In this document: positions 9,186-19,100 of the stretch, piece after piece
Numbering within the stretch: position 1 is the stretch's first letter
How the letters are laid out: the number at the start of each line of letters is the position of its first letter
Origin: Giesbergeria sp.
GTDB taxonomy: Bacteria; Pseudomonadota; Gammaproteobacteria; Burkholderiales; Burkholderiaceae_C
Direction of reading: 5' to 3'
Length of the DNA: 41,232 nucleotides
Assembly (NCBI GenBank): GCA_017985015.1
Contig: JAGNYI010000028.1
Coordinates: forward strand, 1-41,232
Notes under the pieces: generated by a model
What the model was told of the DNA's origin: nothing
Database searches by the model: none
What the model saw: only the letters and a program-made list of their open reading frames with translations
Made by a program: the position numbers and the translations under genes

Positions 9186-10006
9186 CACCCCTATTTGGCC
9201 TGATCGTCATTGGCGACGAAATTCTGTCTGGCAAACGCACTGATAAGCACCTTGCAAAAGTCATTGAAATTCTGGGCGAGCGGGGCTTGACGTTGAGCTG
9301 GGCCGAGTACGTGGGCGACGATGCTCCGCGTATCACGGCCGTGCTTCGGCGTGCGTTTGATTCGGGGGATGTGGTGTTTTGTACGGGAGGCATTGGCGCT
9401 ACGCCCGATGACCATACCCGGCAGAGTGCCGCACAGGCGTTAGGTGTGTGTGCCGTGCTGCATCCAGAAGCCCGCGCACTGATCGAAGAGCGCATGCGCG
9501 AAGGCGCGCGCGAGCGGGGTGAATCGTATGAGCCTGAGCGCTCCGACAATCTCCATCGCCTCAACATGGGAGTGTTCCCCGAGGGCGCTTCCATCATTCC
9601 GAATCCGTACAACAAGATTCCGGGCTTTGCCTGCAAGGGGCGGCTGACGCCAGGGGCTGTGTATTTCGTTCCAGGGTTTCCGGTCATGGCCTGGCCCATG
9701 GTGCAATGGGTGCTCGATACTTTCTATGCACGCTGGTTTCATCTTGCGGCAAGGACCGAGCATTCGGTGGTGGTCTTTGACAGCCAGGAAGCGCAGCTCA
9801 CCCCTTTGATGGAGAACCTAGAACGGCAGCATCCTGGCGTGAGCGTGTTCAGCCTGCCCAGCGTCGATCACCCTGTTCACGGACGCCATATCGAACTCGG
9901 GGTCAAAGGGCCGAGTGATCTGGTGCCTGCAGCCTGGGCAGATTTGCTTGCAGGATTGCACCAATTTGATGCAGATTTAGGCCCTGAAATGGTGCGAGAA
10001 ATGTGA
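9182..10006 (+). CDS. Molybdopterin-binding (CinA N-terminal-like) domain protein
   Basis: A 274-residue protein opening FGLIVIGDEILSGKRTDKH, the MoCF-binding/CinA N-terminal signature, with CTGGIGATPDDHT at about residues 66-78, the usual nucleotide/pterin-loop motif. The C-terminal nicotinamide-mononucleotide amidase domain of full CinA is absent, so it belongs to the single-domain group; its substrate is unknown to me. Translation is probably coupled to the EI24 gene through ATGA. It ends 163 bp before glnA. Confidence 0.85.
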   Translation: MTPLFGLIVIGDEILSGKRTDKHLAKVIEILGERGLTLSWAEYVGDDAPRITAVLRRAFDSGDVVFCTGGIGATPDDHTRQSAAQALGVCAVLHPEARALIEERMREGARERGESYEPERSDNLHRLNMGVFPEGASIIPNPYNKIPGFACKGRLTPGAVYFVPGFPVMAWPMVQWVLDTFYARWFHLAARTEHSVVVFDSQEAQLTPLMENLERQHPGVSVFSLPSVDHPVHGRHIELGVKGPSDLVPAAWADLLAGLHQFDADLGPEMVREM

Positions 10007-10027
10007 GTAGCTGAGAACGAGATATTA

Positions 10028-10044
10028 CGCACCAAAAACGTGCA
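10028..10044 (+). promoter_or_regulatory. NtrC-like binding site upstream of glnA
   Basis: CGCACCAAAAACGTGCA matches the NtrC consensus TGCACC-N5-GGTGCA at 10 of 12 fixed positions with the correct 17-bp span. It lies about 60-75 bp upstream of the -24 element, a usual enhancer distance. ntrB-ntrC are encoded 2 kb downstream. Confidence 0.65.
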
Positions 10045-10104
10045 ACTCAATGATGGAATCGGTGAGCCAGCGAACGATTGCGCAATCACAGCGATAGCCA
10101 TCGC

Positions 10105-10120
10105 TGGCATGCAATCTGCT
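10105..10120 (+). promoter_or_regulatory. Sigma-54 type -24/-12 promoter of glnA
   Basis: TGGCATGCAATCTGCT has GG at 10106-10107 and GC at 10118-10119, the correct 10-bp gap, and matches TGGCACG-N4-TTGC at most positions. The start of transcription would be near 10131, leaving a leader of about 38 nt to the glnA ATG. Confidence 0.7.
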
Positions 10121-10168
10121 TTTCAGAATCCAACCCCTTTCTTAACAGTGATTACCCAGGAGATTCGG

Positions 10169-11584
10169 ATGGCCAAGACCGTTGCAGACGTGATGAAGAT
10201 GGTGAAGGAAAACGAGGTCAAGTTTGTCGACTTCCGCTTCACCGATACCCGTGGCAAACAGCACCACACCACGGTGCCCGTATCGCACTTTGATGAAGAA
10301 AAATTTGCTTCTGGCCATGCGTTTGATGGTTCGTCGATCGCCGGCTGGAAGGGCATCGAAGCGTCGGACATGCAGTTGGTTCCCGATCCCTGTTCGGCCA
10401 ATATCGATCCGTTCTTTGAAGAAACGACGCTGATCATGACCTGCGACGTGATCGAGCCCAGCGATGGCAAGGCCTATGACCGCGATCCGCGTTCCATTGG
10501 CAAGCGTGCAGAGGCCTATCTCAAGGCGTCGGGTCTGGGCGATACAGCATTTTTTGGTCCTGAGCCTGAGTTTTTTATCTTCGATGGCGTGCGCTGGAGC
10601 AACGAGCCCGGCAATGTCAGCGTCGAAATCGACGAGTACGAGGCGCCCTGGAATACGGGTGCCAAGCTCGAAGGAGGCAATCGGGGTCATCGCCCCACAG
10701 TCAAGGGCGGCTATTTTCCTGTCCCTCCGGTCGATAGCACGCACGATATGCGCGCCGAAATGTCCCTCATCCTCGAATCACTCGGTATACCGGTCGAAGT
10801 GTTCCACCACGAAGTGGCAGGCGCCGGCCAGAACGAGATTGGTACCCGGTTCAGCACGCTGGTTGAGCGGGCCGACTGGACGCAGCTGCAAAAGTACGTG
10901 GTTCACAACGTGGCCAATGCCTATGGCAAGACGGCTACGTTCATGCCCAAGCCTTACGCGGGCGACAATGGATCGGGCATGCACGTGCATCAGTCGGTCT
11001 GGAAAGACGGAAAGAACCTGTTTGCGGGCGACGGCTATGCCGGCCTGTCGGACTTTGCGCTGTATTACATCGGCGGCATCATCAAGCACGCCCGCGCGCT
11101 GAACGCGATCACGAACCCGGGTACCAACAGCTACAAGCGCCTGGTTCCGCACTTCGAGGCGCCGGTGAAACTGGCTTACTCGGCCAAGAATCGCTCCGCT
11201 TCGATCCGCATCCCCTACGTGGCCAACCCCAAGGGCCGCCGTGTGGAGGCGCGCTTCCCTGATCCGCTGATGAACCCTTACCTGGGCTTTGCGGCACTGT
11301 TGATGGCGGGTCTGGATGGCGTGGAAAACAAGATCCATCCCGGCGAAGCCGCCACCAAGGATCTGTACCATCTCCCGCCCGAAGAGGACAAGCTGGTGCC
11401 CACGGTCTGCCACAGTCTGGATCAGGCACTGGAAGCGCTGGATGCAGACCGTGCCTTCCTCACCAAGGGCGGCGTTTTCAGCGACGCCATGGTAGATGCG
11501 TACATTGAACTCAAGATGGGCGAGGTCACGCGCTTCCGCCAGGCCGTCCATCCTGTTGAATTCGACATGTACTACTCGCTGTAA
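10169..11584 (+). CDS. glnA: Type I glutamine synthetase
   Basis: GlnA condenses ammonia and glutamate to glutamine with ATP, as a dodecamer. The 471 residues match the normal GSI length. [14 protein letters not shown] and [11 protein letters not shown] carry the metal and substrate residues, and the adenylylation site is Tyr400 in [10 protein letters not shown], so adenylylation control by GlnE is expected. ATG 10169 is preceded by AGGAG at 10158-10162; the frame is open further upstream but holds no better start. The upstream region has a sigma-54 promoter and an NtrC-like site. A terminator follows, so glnA is likely monocistronic. Confidence 0.98.
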   Translation: MAKTVADVMKMVKENEVKFVDFRFTDTRGKQHHTTVPVSHFDEEKFASGHAFDGSSIAGWKGIEASDMQLVPDPCSANIDPFFEETTLIMTCDVIEPSDGKAYDRDPRSIGKRAEAYLKASGLGDTAFFGPEPEFFIFDGVRWSNEPGNVSVEIDEYEAPWNTGAKLEGGNRGHRPTVKGGYFPVPPVDSTHDMRAEMSLILESLGIPVEVFHHEVAGAGQNEIGTRFSTLVERADWTQLQKYVVHNVANAYGKTATFMPKPYAGDNGSGMHVHQSVWKDGKNLFAGDGYAGLSDFALYYIGGIIKHARALNAITNPGTNSYKRLVPHFEAPVKLAYSAKNRSASIRIPYVANPKGRRVEARFPDPLMNPYLGFAALLMAGLDGVENKIHPGEAATKDLYHLPPEEDKLVPTVCHSLDQALEALDADRAFLTKGGVFSDAMVDAYIELKMGEVTRFRQAVHPVEFDMYYSL

Positions 11585-11616
11585 GTGCAGCGCTCGATAG
11601 CGCAGCATCTAAATGA

Positions 11617-11637
11617 GGCGGCTTCGGCCGCCTTTTT
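11617..11637 (+). terminator. Intrinsic terminator after glnA
   Basis: Stem GGCGGC / GCCGCC closed by a TTCG tetraloop and followed by TTTTT, starting 32 bp after the glnA stop. Confidence 0.9.
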
Positions 11638-11717
11638 CCATTGAAATGTTGTGGGGGTGCCCACTTGCACGCTGCCTGGGCTCCTGAGGGACGTTGCCCG
11701 TGCTGATCGCCCGCGGG

Positions 11718-11747
11718 TTGAAGGCTGTCGGTGTTTTGGGCGATACT
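11718..11747 (+). promoter_or_regulatory. Possible promoter of the DUF4124-like gene
   Basis: TTGAAG and GATACT are separated by 18 bp. The -10 ends 6 nt before an in-frame ATG at 11754 and 36 nt before the start chosen for the gene. Confidence 0.4.
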
Positions 11748-11783
11748 GGCCGCATGCTGCGCCCTATGCGCATGGGTCTGCCT

Positions 11784-12290
11784 ATGAAAAAGATTTCCTT
11801 CTCCCTGCTTTCGTCCTGCCTTGGCCTGGCATTGGCTGTACCGGCCGCGTTCGCGCAAAACCGCATCTACCGCTGCGGCAATGAATACACCAACAATGTT
11901 GCGGTGGCCAAAGAGCGCAACTGCAAGGTGGTGGAGGGCGGAAACATCACCGTGGTCGAGGGCACGCGTCCGGCTGGCGGAAGCGGTGGTGCAGCACCAA
12001 AGGCGGCAACTTCGCCCCCATCGGCGCCGCGCGTAGATGCCAATGACCAGCGTGCTCGCGACGCGGATGCACGCGCCATTCTGGAATCCGAGCTCAAGAA
12101 AGCCCAGGCGCGCGTGGCCGAAACCAAGCAGGAATACAACGACGGTGCTCCACAGCGCAATGCCCTCGATCTGCGCAACCCGCAGAAGTACATGGAACGC
12201 ACCGCAGAGCTGAAAGCCGCGCTGGCGCGTGCCGAAGCCGATGTGGAAGGTATCCGGCGCGAAATCGAGCGCCTGCCTGTGGTGCGCTAA
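11784..12290 (+). CDS. Secreted DUF4124-like protein
   Basis: A small exported protein. It starts MKKISFSLLSSCLG with a typical signal peptide ending near VPAAFA, giving a mature form that begins QNRIYRCGNEYTN. The N-terminal part, with conserved Cys in YRCG and RNCK, resembles the DUF4124 domain; the C-terminal half (about residues 85-165) is charged and probably helical or coiled-coil (EKKAQARVAETKQE-like pattern, RAEADVEGIRREIERL). Its function is unknown. In-frame ATGs at 11754, 11766 and 11772 could also be used. It is followed without a gap by the GTG of ntrB, so it is probably co-transcribed with the nitrogen regulators. Confidence 0.75.
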   Translation: MKKISFSLLSSCLGLALAVPAAFAQNRIYRCGNEYTNNVAVAKERNCKVVEGGNITVVEGTRPAGGSGGAAPKAATSPPSAPRVDANDQRARDADARAILESELKKAQARVAETKQEYNDGAPQRNALDLRNPQKYMERTAELKAALARAEADVEGIRREIERLPVVR

Positions 12291-13370
12291 GTGCGGGTCC
12301 GTGGGGCCGCGCCGCGCAGCCCTCCATCGTTCCAGGCCTTTGACCTGCTCTCGGTGCTGGTGGCCGTGTTGCACGCCGACGGTTCGGTGTGGTACGTCAA
12401 CGCGGCGCTGGAACAAGCCTTGGGCGCATCGCGGCGCAGCTTGGTCGGGGGCGACTTCAGCCAGTTCTTTACCGAGCCCGCGCTGATCCAGACCGCGCTG
12501 GCCGGGGCTCACAGCAATGATTTTGCGGCCCTGCGCTTCGAGGCGCTGCTGCGGCGACCGCACCAGGACAGTATTCCTGTGCACATGAACTTTGCCACGG
12601 GCGAGCTGCGCGAGCAGATCGTGGTGGAGCTGTGGCCGCTGGAGCAGCAGGTGCGGCAAGACCGAGAGGAGCGATTGCTGGAGCAGGCACAGGCCCACAA
12701 GGAGCTGATTCGCAATCTGGCGCACGAAATCAAGAACCCGCTGGGCGGTATCCGCGGCGCTGCGCAGTTGCTTGAGCTTGAACTGCAAAGTCCAGAGCTG
12801 AGCGAATACACCGAGGTCATCGTGCACGAGGCCGACCGACTGCAAAGCCTCGTCGACCGCCTGCTGGCCCCGCACCGGCACCCGCACCAGGTGGGCGACG
12901 TCAACATTCACGAGGTATGCGAACGCGTGCGGTCGCTGATCCTCGTGGAATACCCGCAGGGTCTGCGGATCCAGCGCGATTACGACACTTCCATCCCCGA
13001 GTTTCGTGGCGACCGTGCTCAGCTGATCCAGGCGGTGCTCAATATCGTGCAGAACGCGGCTCAGGCGCTGCTGCCGGCCATGGCGCAAGGCAATGCCTGT
13101 ATCACGCTGCGCACCCGCGTAGCGCGCCAGGTCACTTTTGGACGGCAGCGCTATCGCCTGGCACTGGAATTGCATGTCATCGACAACGGGCCTGGCGTGC
13201 CCGACGCCATCCGGGAAAGAATCTTCTATCCCCTGGTATCGGGACGCGAGGGCGGCTCGGGGTTGGGGCTGACGCTGGCGCAGACATTTGTGCAGCAGCA
13301 CCATGGTTTGATTGAATGCGAGAGCGTGCCCGGTTGCACCGATTTTCGTATGCTCATTCCGCTTCCCTGA
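12291..13370 (+). CDS. ntrB: Nitrogen regulation sensor kinase NtrB
   Basis: A 359-residue soluble histidine kinase with no membrane segment. A PAS domain lies at about 15-125 (VLHADGSVWYVNAALEQALGAS), the phosphoacceptor His145 is in NLAHEIKNPLGGIRGAAQLL, and the ATPase part has the N-box VLNIVQNAAQALL, the G1 box VIDNGPGVP and the G2 box GSGLGL. NtrB phosphorylates or dephosphorylates NtrC according to PII state. The start is GTG 12291, immediately after the preceding stop, so translation is likely coupled. ntrC follows after 33 bp. Confidence 0.94.
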   Translation: MRVRGAAPRSPPSFQAFDLLSVLVAVLHADGSVWYVNAALEQALGASRRSLVGGDFSQFFTEPALIQTALAGAHSNDFAALRFEALLRRPHQDSIPVHMNFATGELREQIVVELWPLEQQVRQDREERLLEQAQAHKELIRNLAHEIKNPLGGIRGAAQLLELELQSPELSEYTEVIVHEADRLQSLVDRLLAPHRHPHQVGDVNIHEVCERVRSLILVEYPQGLRIQRDYDTSIPEFRGDRAQLIQAVLNIVQNAAQALLPAMAQGNACITLRTRVARQVTFGRQRYRLALELHVIDNGPGVPDAIRERIFYPLVSGREGGSGLGLTLAQTFVQQHHGLIECESVPGCTDFRMLIPLP

Positions 13371-13403
13371 GGAACGACGACAGCCAACGGGGAATGAATG
13401 CTT

Positions 13404-15005
13404 ATGAAGCCGATCTGGATAGTAGATGACGACCCTTCGATCCGCTTCGTGCTCGAAAAGGCCCTGGCGCGTGAGGGTTTGAGCACGCGCAGCTTCAGCC
13501 ATCCGCGCGAAGTGCTTGATGCGATGGCCGCCATCGCCCAAGGCGTGGAAGACCAGCCGGGTCCGCAGGTTCTGGTCAGCGACATCCGCATGCCCGGGGG
13601 CTCGGGGCTGCAGTTGCTCGAAAGTGTGCAGGCGCTGCAACCGGGCCTGCCGGTCATCATCATGACGGCGTATTCAGACCTCGACAGCGCCGTTTCGGCC
13701 TTCCAGCGTGGGGCCTTCGAATACCTTCCCAAGCCCTTTGATCTGCCCAAGGCGGTGGAGTTGATCCGCCGCGCGGTTCAGGAAAGCCAGCGCGAGGACG
13801 TTGCGCAAGACACTGCTGAACTCGCGCCCGAGATGCTGGGCCAGGCAAGCGCCATGCAGGACGTGTTTCGCGCCATCGGGCGCCTGAGCCAGAGCCAGGT
13901 CACGGTGCTGATCACCGGTGAATCCGGCTCGGGCAAGGAACTCGTGGCGCGGGCGCTGCACAAGCATTCGCCCGTTGCGCAAGGCCCGTTCGTCGCCATC
14001 AACACGGCGGCCATTCCCAAAGATTTGCTGGAATCCGAACTCTTTGGTCACGAGCGCGGTGCGTTCACAGGGGCCCAGACGCAGCGGCGCGGACGTTTTG
14101 AACAGGCCGAGGGCGGCACCCTGTTTCTCGATGAAATCGGCGACATGCCCTTCGACCTGCAAACGCGCTTGTTGCGGGTGCTCTCTGACGGACAGTTCTA
14201 CCGCGTCGGCGGTCACAGCGCGGTAAAGGCCCACGTGCGCGTCGTCGCCGCCACACACCAGAACCTGGAGCAGCGCGTCAAAGAAGGGGCTTTTCGCGAA
14301 GACCTGTTTCACCGACTCAACGTGATCCGCTTGCGCCTGCCCGCGCTGCGTGAGCGGCGCGAGGACATCCCCATGCTCACGCGCCATTTTCTGCAGGTGA
14401 GCGCACGCCAGCTGGGTGTCGAGCCGAAGCGAATTTCCGAGCCGGCCCTTGCGCGTCTGGCTGATTTCGACTTTCCGGGCAACGTGCGGCAGTTGGAGAA
14501 CATCTGCCATTGGCTCTCGGTCATGGCGCCGGCTCAGGTCGTTTCGCTGCAAGATTTGCCGCCGGAAGTGCTTGCCAGTCCTGCGCGGCCTGCGCTGAGC
14601 GGCGAGACAGCGGCCACCGCTTTGCGCGCCTCCGTCTCTGCGGACGACTCCCGGCCGGCTGGTCTGCACGCCTCAGCGCTGCATGCTCCGCAGGCAGTGG
14701 CTGCCGAGAGCACGGCCGGTGCGCAAACCGTTCGTGCCTTGCCTGCGGCGAGCCCTGGAGTGGAAGGCGGCTGGGAACAGGCGCTGGCCCTCGAAGTCCG
14801 CGCCTTGCTGGCCGCTGGCAGCAACGAGGTCTGGGACCGGCTTTCGCAGCGCTTTGAATCCTGCCTGATTGCCGGCACGCTGGACGCCACCCACGGACGG
14901 CGCATGGAGGCCGCGCAGCGCCTGGGCATTGGGCGCAACACCATTACGCGCAAGATTCAGGAATTGGGCCTAGATCACAAAAATATGAATGAAAATGGCC
15001 TGTAG
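13404..15005 (+). CDS. ntrC: Nitrogen regulation response regulator NtrC
   Basis: A 533-residue sigma-54 enhancer-binding protein. The receiver domain opens with [11 protein letters not shown] and has its phospho-Asp at Asp60 ([11 protein letters not shown]). The AAA+ domain has Walker A GESGSGKE (172-179) and the sigma-54 loop GAFTGA (219-224). An Ala/Ser-rich linker of about 70 residues precedes a Fis-type helix-turn-helix ([22 protein letters not shown]). ATG 13404 is chosen over ATG 13398 because GGGGAA then sits 9 nt away. The last six codons and the stop come from a palindromic repeat that begins at 14992, so the tail HKNMNENGL is likely an addition to the ancestral end. Its likely targets include glnA. 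Confidence 0.95.
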   Translation: MKPIWIVDDDPSIRFVLEKALAREGLSTRSFSHPREVLDAMAAIAQGVEDQPGPQVLVSDIRMPGGSGLQLLESVQALQPGLPVIIMTAYSDLDSAVSAFQRGAFEYLPKPFDLPKAVELIRRAVQESQREDVAQDTAELAPEMLGQASAMQDVFRAIGRLSQSQVTVLITGESGSGKELVARALHKHSPVAQGPFVAINTAAIPKDLLESELFGHERGAFTGAQTQRRGRFEQAEGGTLFLDEIGDMPFDLQTRLLRVLSDGQFYRVGGHSAVKAHVRVVAATHQNLEQRVKEGAFREDLFHRLNVIRLRLPALRERREDIPMLTRHFLQVSARQLGVEPKRISEPALARLADFDFPGNVRQLENICHWLSVMAPAQVVSLQDLPPEVLASPARPALSGETAATALRASVSADDSRPAGLHASALHAPQAVAAESTAGAQTVRALPAASPGVEGGWEQALALEVRALLAAGSNEVWDRLSQRFESCLIAGTLDATHGRRMEAAQRLGIGRNTITRKIQELGLDHKNMNENGL

Positions 15006-15046
15006 CGCTTACCCCATAAGGGTTTTAAGCTATCGATAATATAGTA
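14992..15046 (+). repeat. Dispersed palindromic repeat, copy 2 (end of ntrC)
   Basis: AAATGGCCTGTAGCGCTTA, CCCCATAAGGG, then AGCTATCGATAATATAG. It matches the family core and supplies the ntrC stop codon (TAG at 15003-15005). The rest of the 181-bp gap to the next gene shows no ORF or clear promoter. Confidence 0.75.
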
Positions 15047-15186
15047 ATAAGGTGCGTCGTCGAAGATGCTGAAATGCCCGAGATGTCATGCGCAAAGGTC
15101 CTACACGCTAGCGCGCAGGGCGCGCACCCAGGCGAGGCTGTACCACTCCCAGAATGGCTCCATTGATTCAACCCAAGGAGCTAGAC

Positions 15187-16116
15187 ATGTCTGATCTGAA
15201 CGATGCGAACCGCGATCCCATTACGAATGAGCCAGGCGCCCACCCTGTAGGCACGGGCCTGGGAGCGGTTGTGGGCGGCGCCGCTGCTGGAGCCGCTACG
15301 GGCGCCTTTGGCGGCCCGGTGGGCGCAGCCATCGGAGGCGTGGTGGGTGCTGTGGCAGGCGGTTTGGCCGGCAAGGCCGCGGCCGAAGCCGTGAACCCCA
15401 CAGCCGAAGAAGCCTATTGGCGCGAAGCCTATCGCGACGAAGACTATGTCACGCAAGAGCGGACGTACGATGACTATCACCCTGCCTATGCCCTCGGCTG
15501 GCAATCCGTGGGGCTTTACGAAGGGCCTTTTGAAACAGTGGAGCCGCAGCTGCGTGACCGCTGGCTCACGGATCGCGGCACGTCCTCACTGGAATGGCCT
15601 GAAGCCCGCCACGCTGCACGCGCTGCGCGCGAGCGCGTCGAAGCGGTCGGCACGGTCTCGGGTACCCTGGACAACGACGATGTGGTGGACGTGCTCAACG
15701 AGCTGCTGGAAACCAGCCGCAATGGCGAATACGGTTTTCGTACCGCGGCAGAACACGCCGATTCGGCCGACGTGAAAGCGCTCTTGTCGCGCCGCGCCAC
15801 CGACTGTGCGTCGGCTGCCGCCGAGCTGGAACAGACCATTCGCCAGTATGGCGGCGACCCTGCCGACGGCGGCACCATGGCTGGCGCGATGCACCGGGGC
15901 TGGGTAGCGGTCAAGACGGCGCTTTCCACCATGGACGACAAAGCGGTGCTGCAGGAATGCGAGCGTGGAGAGGACTCGGCCGTTGCGAGCTACCGCAAGG
16001 CCTTGAAGAAGCCGTTGCCCGCCACGGTACGGGATCTCGTCTCGCGCCAGGCGAGCGGGGCCCAGCGCAATCATGACGAAGTCAAGGCCATGCGCGACCG
16101 CTTTGCCAACGCCTAA
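15187..16116 (+). CDS. Glycine-zipper plus PA2169-type helical-bundle protein
   Basis: A 309-residue two-part protein. Residues about 20-65 form a glycine zipper (GAVVGGAAAGAATGAFGG and repeats of GxxxG), a segment that could insert in or lie on a membrane. Residues about 165-305 match the PA2169/DUF2383 family of four-helix bundles (VVDVLNELLETSRNGEYGFRTAAEHA, RRATDCASAAAELEQTI, AGAMHRGWVAVKTALS, ECERGEDSAVASYRKAL), a ferritin-like fold often linked to stress. The middle part, with EEAYWREAYRDEDYV and ALGW, is typical of related stress proteins. The start has AAGGAG at 15175-15180, 6 nt upstream. Its function is not established. Confidence 0.8.
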   Translation: MSDLNDANRDPITNEPGAHPVGTGLGAVVGGAAAGAATGAFGGPVGAAIGGVVGAVAGGLAGKAAAEAVNPTAEEAYWREAYRDEDYVTQERTYDDYHPAYALGWQSVGLYEGPFETVEPQLRDRWLTDRGTSSLEWPEARHAARAARERVEAVGTVSGTLDNDDVVDVLNELLETSRNGEYGFRTAAEHADSADVKALLSRRATDCASAAAELEQTIRQYGGDPADGGTMAGAMHRGWVAVKTALSTMDDKAVLQECERGEDSAVASYRKALKKPLPATVRDLVSRQASGAQRNHDEVKAMRDRFANA

Positions 16117-16152
16117 GTGCGCCAGACCCATAGCGGTACCGCTGTAGCAGAG

Positions 16153-16176
16153 CCGGCCCCAAAGGCCGGTTTTTTT
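16153..16176 (+). terminator. Intrinsic terminator between the stress protein and mfd
   Basis: Stem CCGGCC / GGCCGG with loop CCAAA and seven T. It ends the plus-strand transcript exactly at the stop codon of the convergent mfd gene. Confidence 0.9.
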
Positions 16177-19100
16177 CAGGTCGGCCCGATAGGAGCACCC
16201 AGATTGCGCAAGAGGTCTCGCACCAGTTGCGCGCGCGCAGGCGCATCCGGCAGCTCGCGTTCGATACGCAGTTTTTCGTTTCCAGCCAGCTTGATGTGGC
16301 GGTTCTTCTGCACCAGGTCAATCACGCGCATCGGGTCCACTGGCGCGCCGGGTCGGAAGCTGATGGTGGTCACCGTCGGCGCCGAGTCCACCTTGAGCAC
16401 GCCATAGGGCTGTGCCAGCACGCGCAGCCGGTGCACATCGAACAAGGTCTGCGCCTGGGGCGGCAGTTTGCCGAAACGATCGACGATTTCTTCCAGCAAG
16501 CCATCGATCTGATCGGGCGTGCGCGCGGTCGCGAGCTTTTTGTAAAACGACAGGCGCAGGTGCACGTCGCCGCAGTAGTTGTCAGGCAGAAGCGCTGGCG
16601 CATGCAGATTGATGTCGGTCGTCACGTTAAGGGGAGCAAGTAAGTCAGGTTCCTTGCCCGCCTTGAGGCTTCGCACGGCTTCTCCCAACATTTCGTTGTA
16701 GAGCTGAAAGCCGATTTCCATCATGTTGCCGCTCTGGTTCTCGCCCAGCACCTCGCCCGCGCCACGGATTTCCAGGTCGTGCATGGCCAGGTAGAAGCCA
16801 CTGCCGAGTTCTTCCATCGCCTGAATGGCGTCCAGCCGTTGCTGCGCTTGCTTCGTGAGGCTTTCCACGTCGGGCACCATCAGGTAGGCATAGGCTTGGT
16901 GGTGGCTGCGGCCCACGCGCCCGCGCAGCTGGTGCAGCTGCGCCAAACCGAACTTGTCGGCGCGGCTCATGACAATGGTGTTGGCCGTCGGAACGTCGAT
17001 ACCGGTTTCAATGATGGTCGAGCACAGCAACAGGTTGTAGCGTTGGGCGACGAAGTCGCGCATCACGCGCTCGAGTTCGCGCTCGGGCATCTGGCCATGC
17101 GCGACGGCAATGCGTGCCTCCGGCAAGATTTCTTCCAGCTTCTGGCGCCGGTTCTGGATGGTTTCGACCTCGTTGTGGAGGAAATACACCTGCCCGCCGC
17201 GCTTCAATTCACGCAAGACAGCCTCGCGAATCACACCCGTGCCCTCGCTGCGCACAAAGGTCTTGATCGCCAGGCGCCGCTGCGGCGCCGTGGCGATGAC
17301 CGAGAGGTCCCGCAGGCCTTCGAGCGCCATTCCCAGCGTGCGGGGAATGGGCGTAGCCGTGAGCGTCAGCACGTCCACCTCGGCGCGCAACTGCTTCATC
17401 TGCTCCTTGTGGCGCACGCCAAAGCGGTGCTCCTCGTCAATGATGAGCAGTCCCAGGTTATGGAACTTGGTGGATTCGCTCAAAAGCTTGTGCGTGCCGA
17501 CGACGATGTCTACCGTGCCATCCGCGATGCCTTTGAGCGCTGCCGTCACTTCCTTGCCGGACCGAAAGCGAGAGACTTCGGCCACTTTCACAGGCCACTT
17601 GCTGAAACGGTCAATCAGGGTCTGAAAATGCTGCTCGGCCAGCAGCGTGGTGGGCGCCAGAAACGCCACCTGGCGCCCGCCGGTCACGGCGATGAAGGCC
17701 GCGCGCAAGGCGACTTCGGTTTTTCCAAAACCCACGTCGCCACACACCAACCGGTCCATGGGGCGCGGACTGATCATGTCCTGAATGACGGCGTGGATGG
17801 CGGCGTTCTGGTCTGCCGTTTCCTCAAAACCGAAGTCGTTGGCGAACTGTTCGTAGTCTGGCGCGTTGAAGCGGAACGCGTGGCCTTCGCGCGCCGCGCG
17901 GCGGGCGTAGATGTTGAGCAACTCGGCCGCGCTGTCGCGCACCTGTTCCGCGGCTTTGCGCCTGGCCTTGTCCCACTGGCCGCTGCCCAGCTTGTGCAGC
18001 GGCGCTTCGTCCGCCGCGACGCCGGTGTAGCGGCTGATGAGCTGCAACTGGCTCACCGGCACGTAAAGCACCGCTTCGCTCGCGTATTCAAGGTGCAAAA
18101 ACTCCTGCAGCGCTGGCGTGCCGTCGGGGTTCTTGTTGCCCACGTCCATGTTCACCAGGCCGCGGTAACGTCCAATGCCGTGCGCACTGTGCACCACCGG
18201 ATCGCCCAGGCTTAGCTCAGAGAGGTCTTTGATGAGGGCTTCGACATCGCTGACTTGCTCTTGCTTGCGCCGGCGCCGGGCTGTGGCGGGGGTCGAGAAC
18301 AGCTCGGTTTCGGTAACGAAATCAATGCCTTGCTCCACCCAGGCAAAGCCTTCGGCCAGGGCCGCGGTGGCAATGCCTATGGATTCGTCGCCTGCCTGCT
18401 CGAATTCGGCGAGCGAATCGAAGCTGGGCAGGTCAATGCCGCCGGCGCGCAGAAAGTCGAGCAGGCTCTCGCGCCGGCCAGCGCTCTCGGCCAGTACCAG
18501 CACCCGGTGCGGACCCGCGGCCACATGGGCTTGCAGGCGTGCCAATGGTTCCGGAGCCCCCCGCACCACCGAGATATCGGGAAGGCGTTGGAAGACGGCG
18601 CTGTCCTGCACATCCTCCACGCCGGTGCGCAAGGCCAGCTGTGCATATTCGCGGGCCTCTGTGTAGAACTGGTCTGCGCCGAGGAACAACGCCTCGGGAG
18701 GCAGGGCAGGGCGCTCGGGGTCGCCCTGCACCAGTCGGTAGCGCTCGCGGGTGTCCTGCCAAAAACGTTGAAAGGCTGGCTCAAGGTCACCATGCAATAC
18801 CACCGTGGCGTTGTCGCCCAGGTAATCGAACACCGTGGCGGTCTGCTCAAAGAACAGCGGCAGGTAGTACTCGATGCCGGCAGTGGCCACGCCCTGGCCC
18901 ACGTCTTTGTAGATGCGGCTCTTGGTGGGGTCGCCTTCGAGCACTTCCCGCCAGCGGCTGCGAAAGCGCGCTCGTGCGTCGTCGTCCATGGGAAATTCGC
19001 GCCCCGGAAGCAGACGCACCTCAGCCACGGGGTAGAGGCTGCGCTGACTGTCGGGGTCGAAGGCGCGCAGCGAGTCGATCTCGTCGTCAAACAAGTCCAC

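Noticed and set aside
11590-11608. AGCGCTCGATAGCGCAGC after glnA as a further repeat copy
   Set aside because: It shares AGCGCT only and lacks the GGCC and AGCTAT blocks.
16779-18215. A 478-codon plus-strand open frame within mfd
   Set aside because: Antisense shadow of mfd with His/Gln/Arg-rich composition and no domain.
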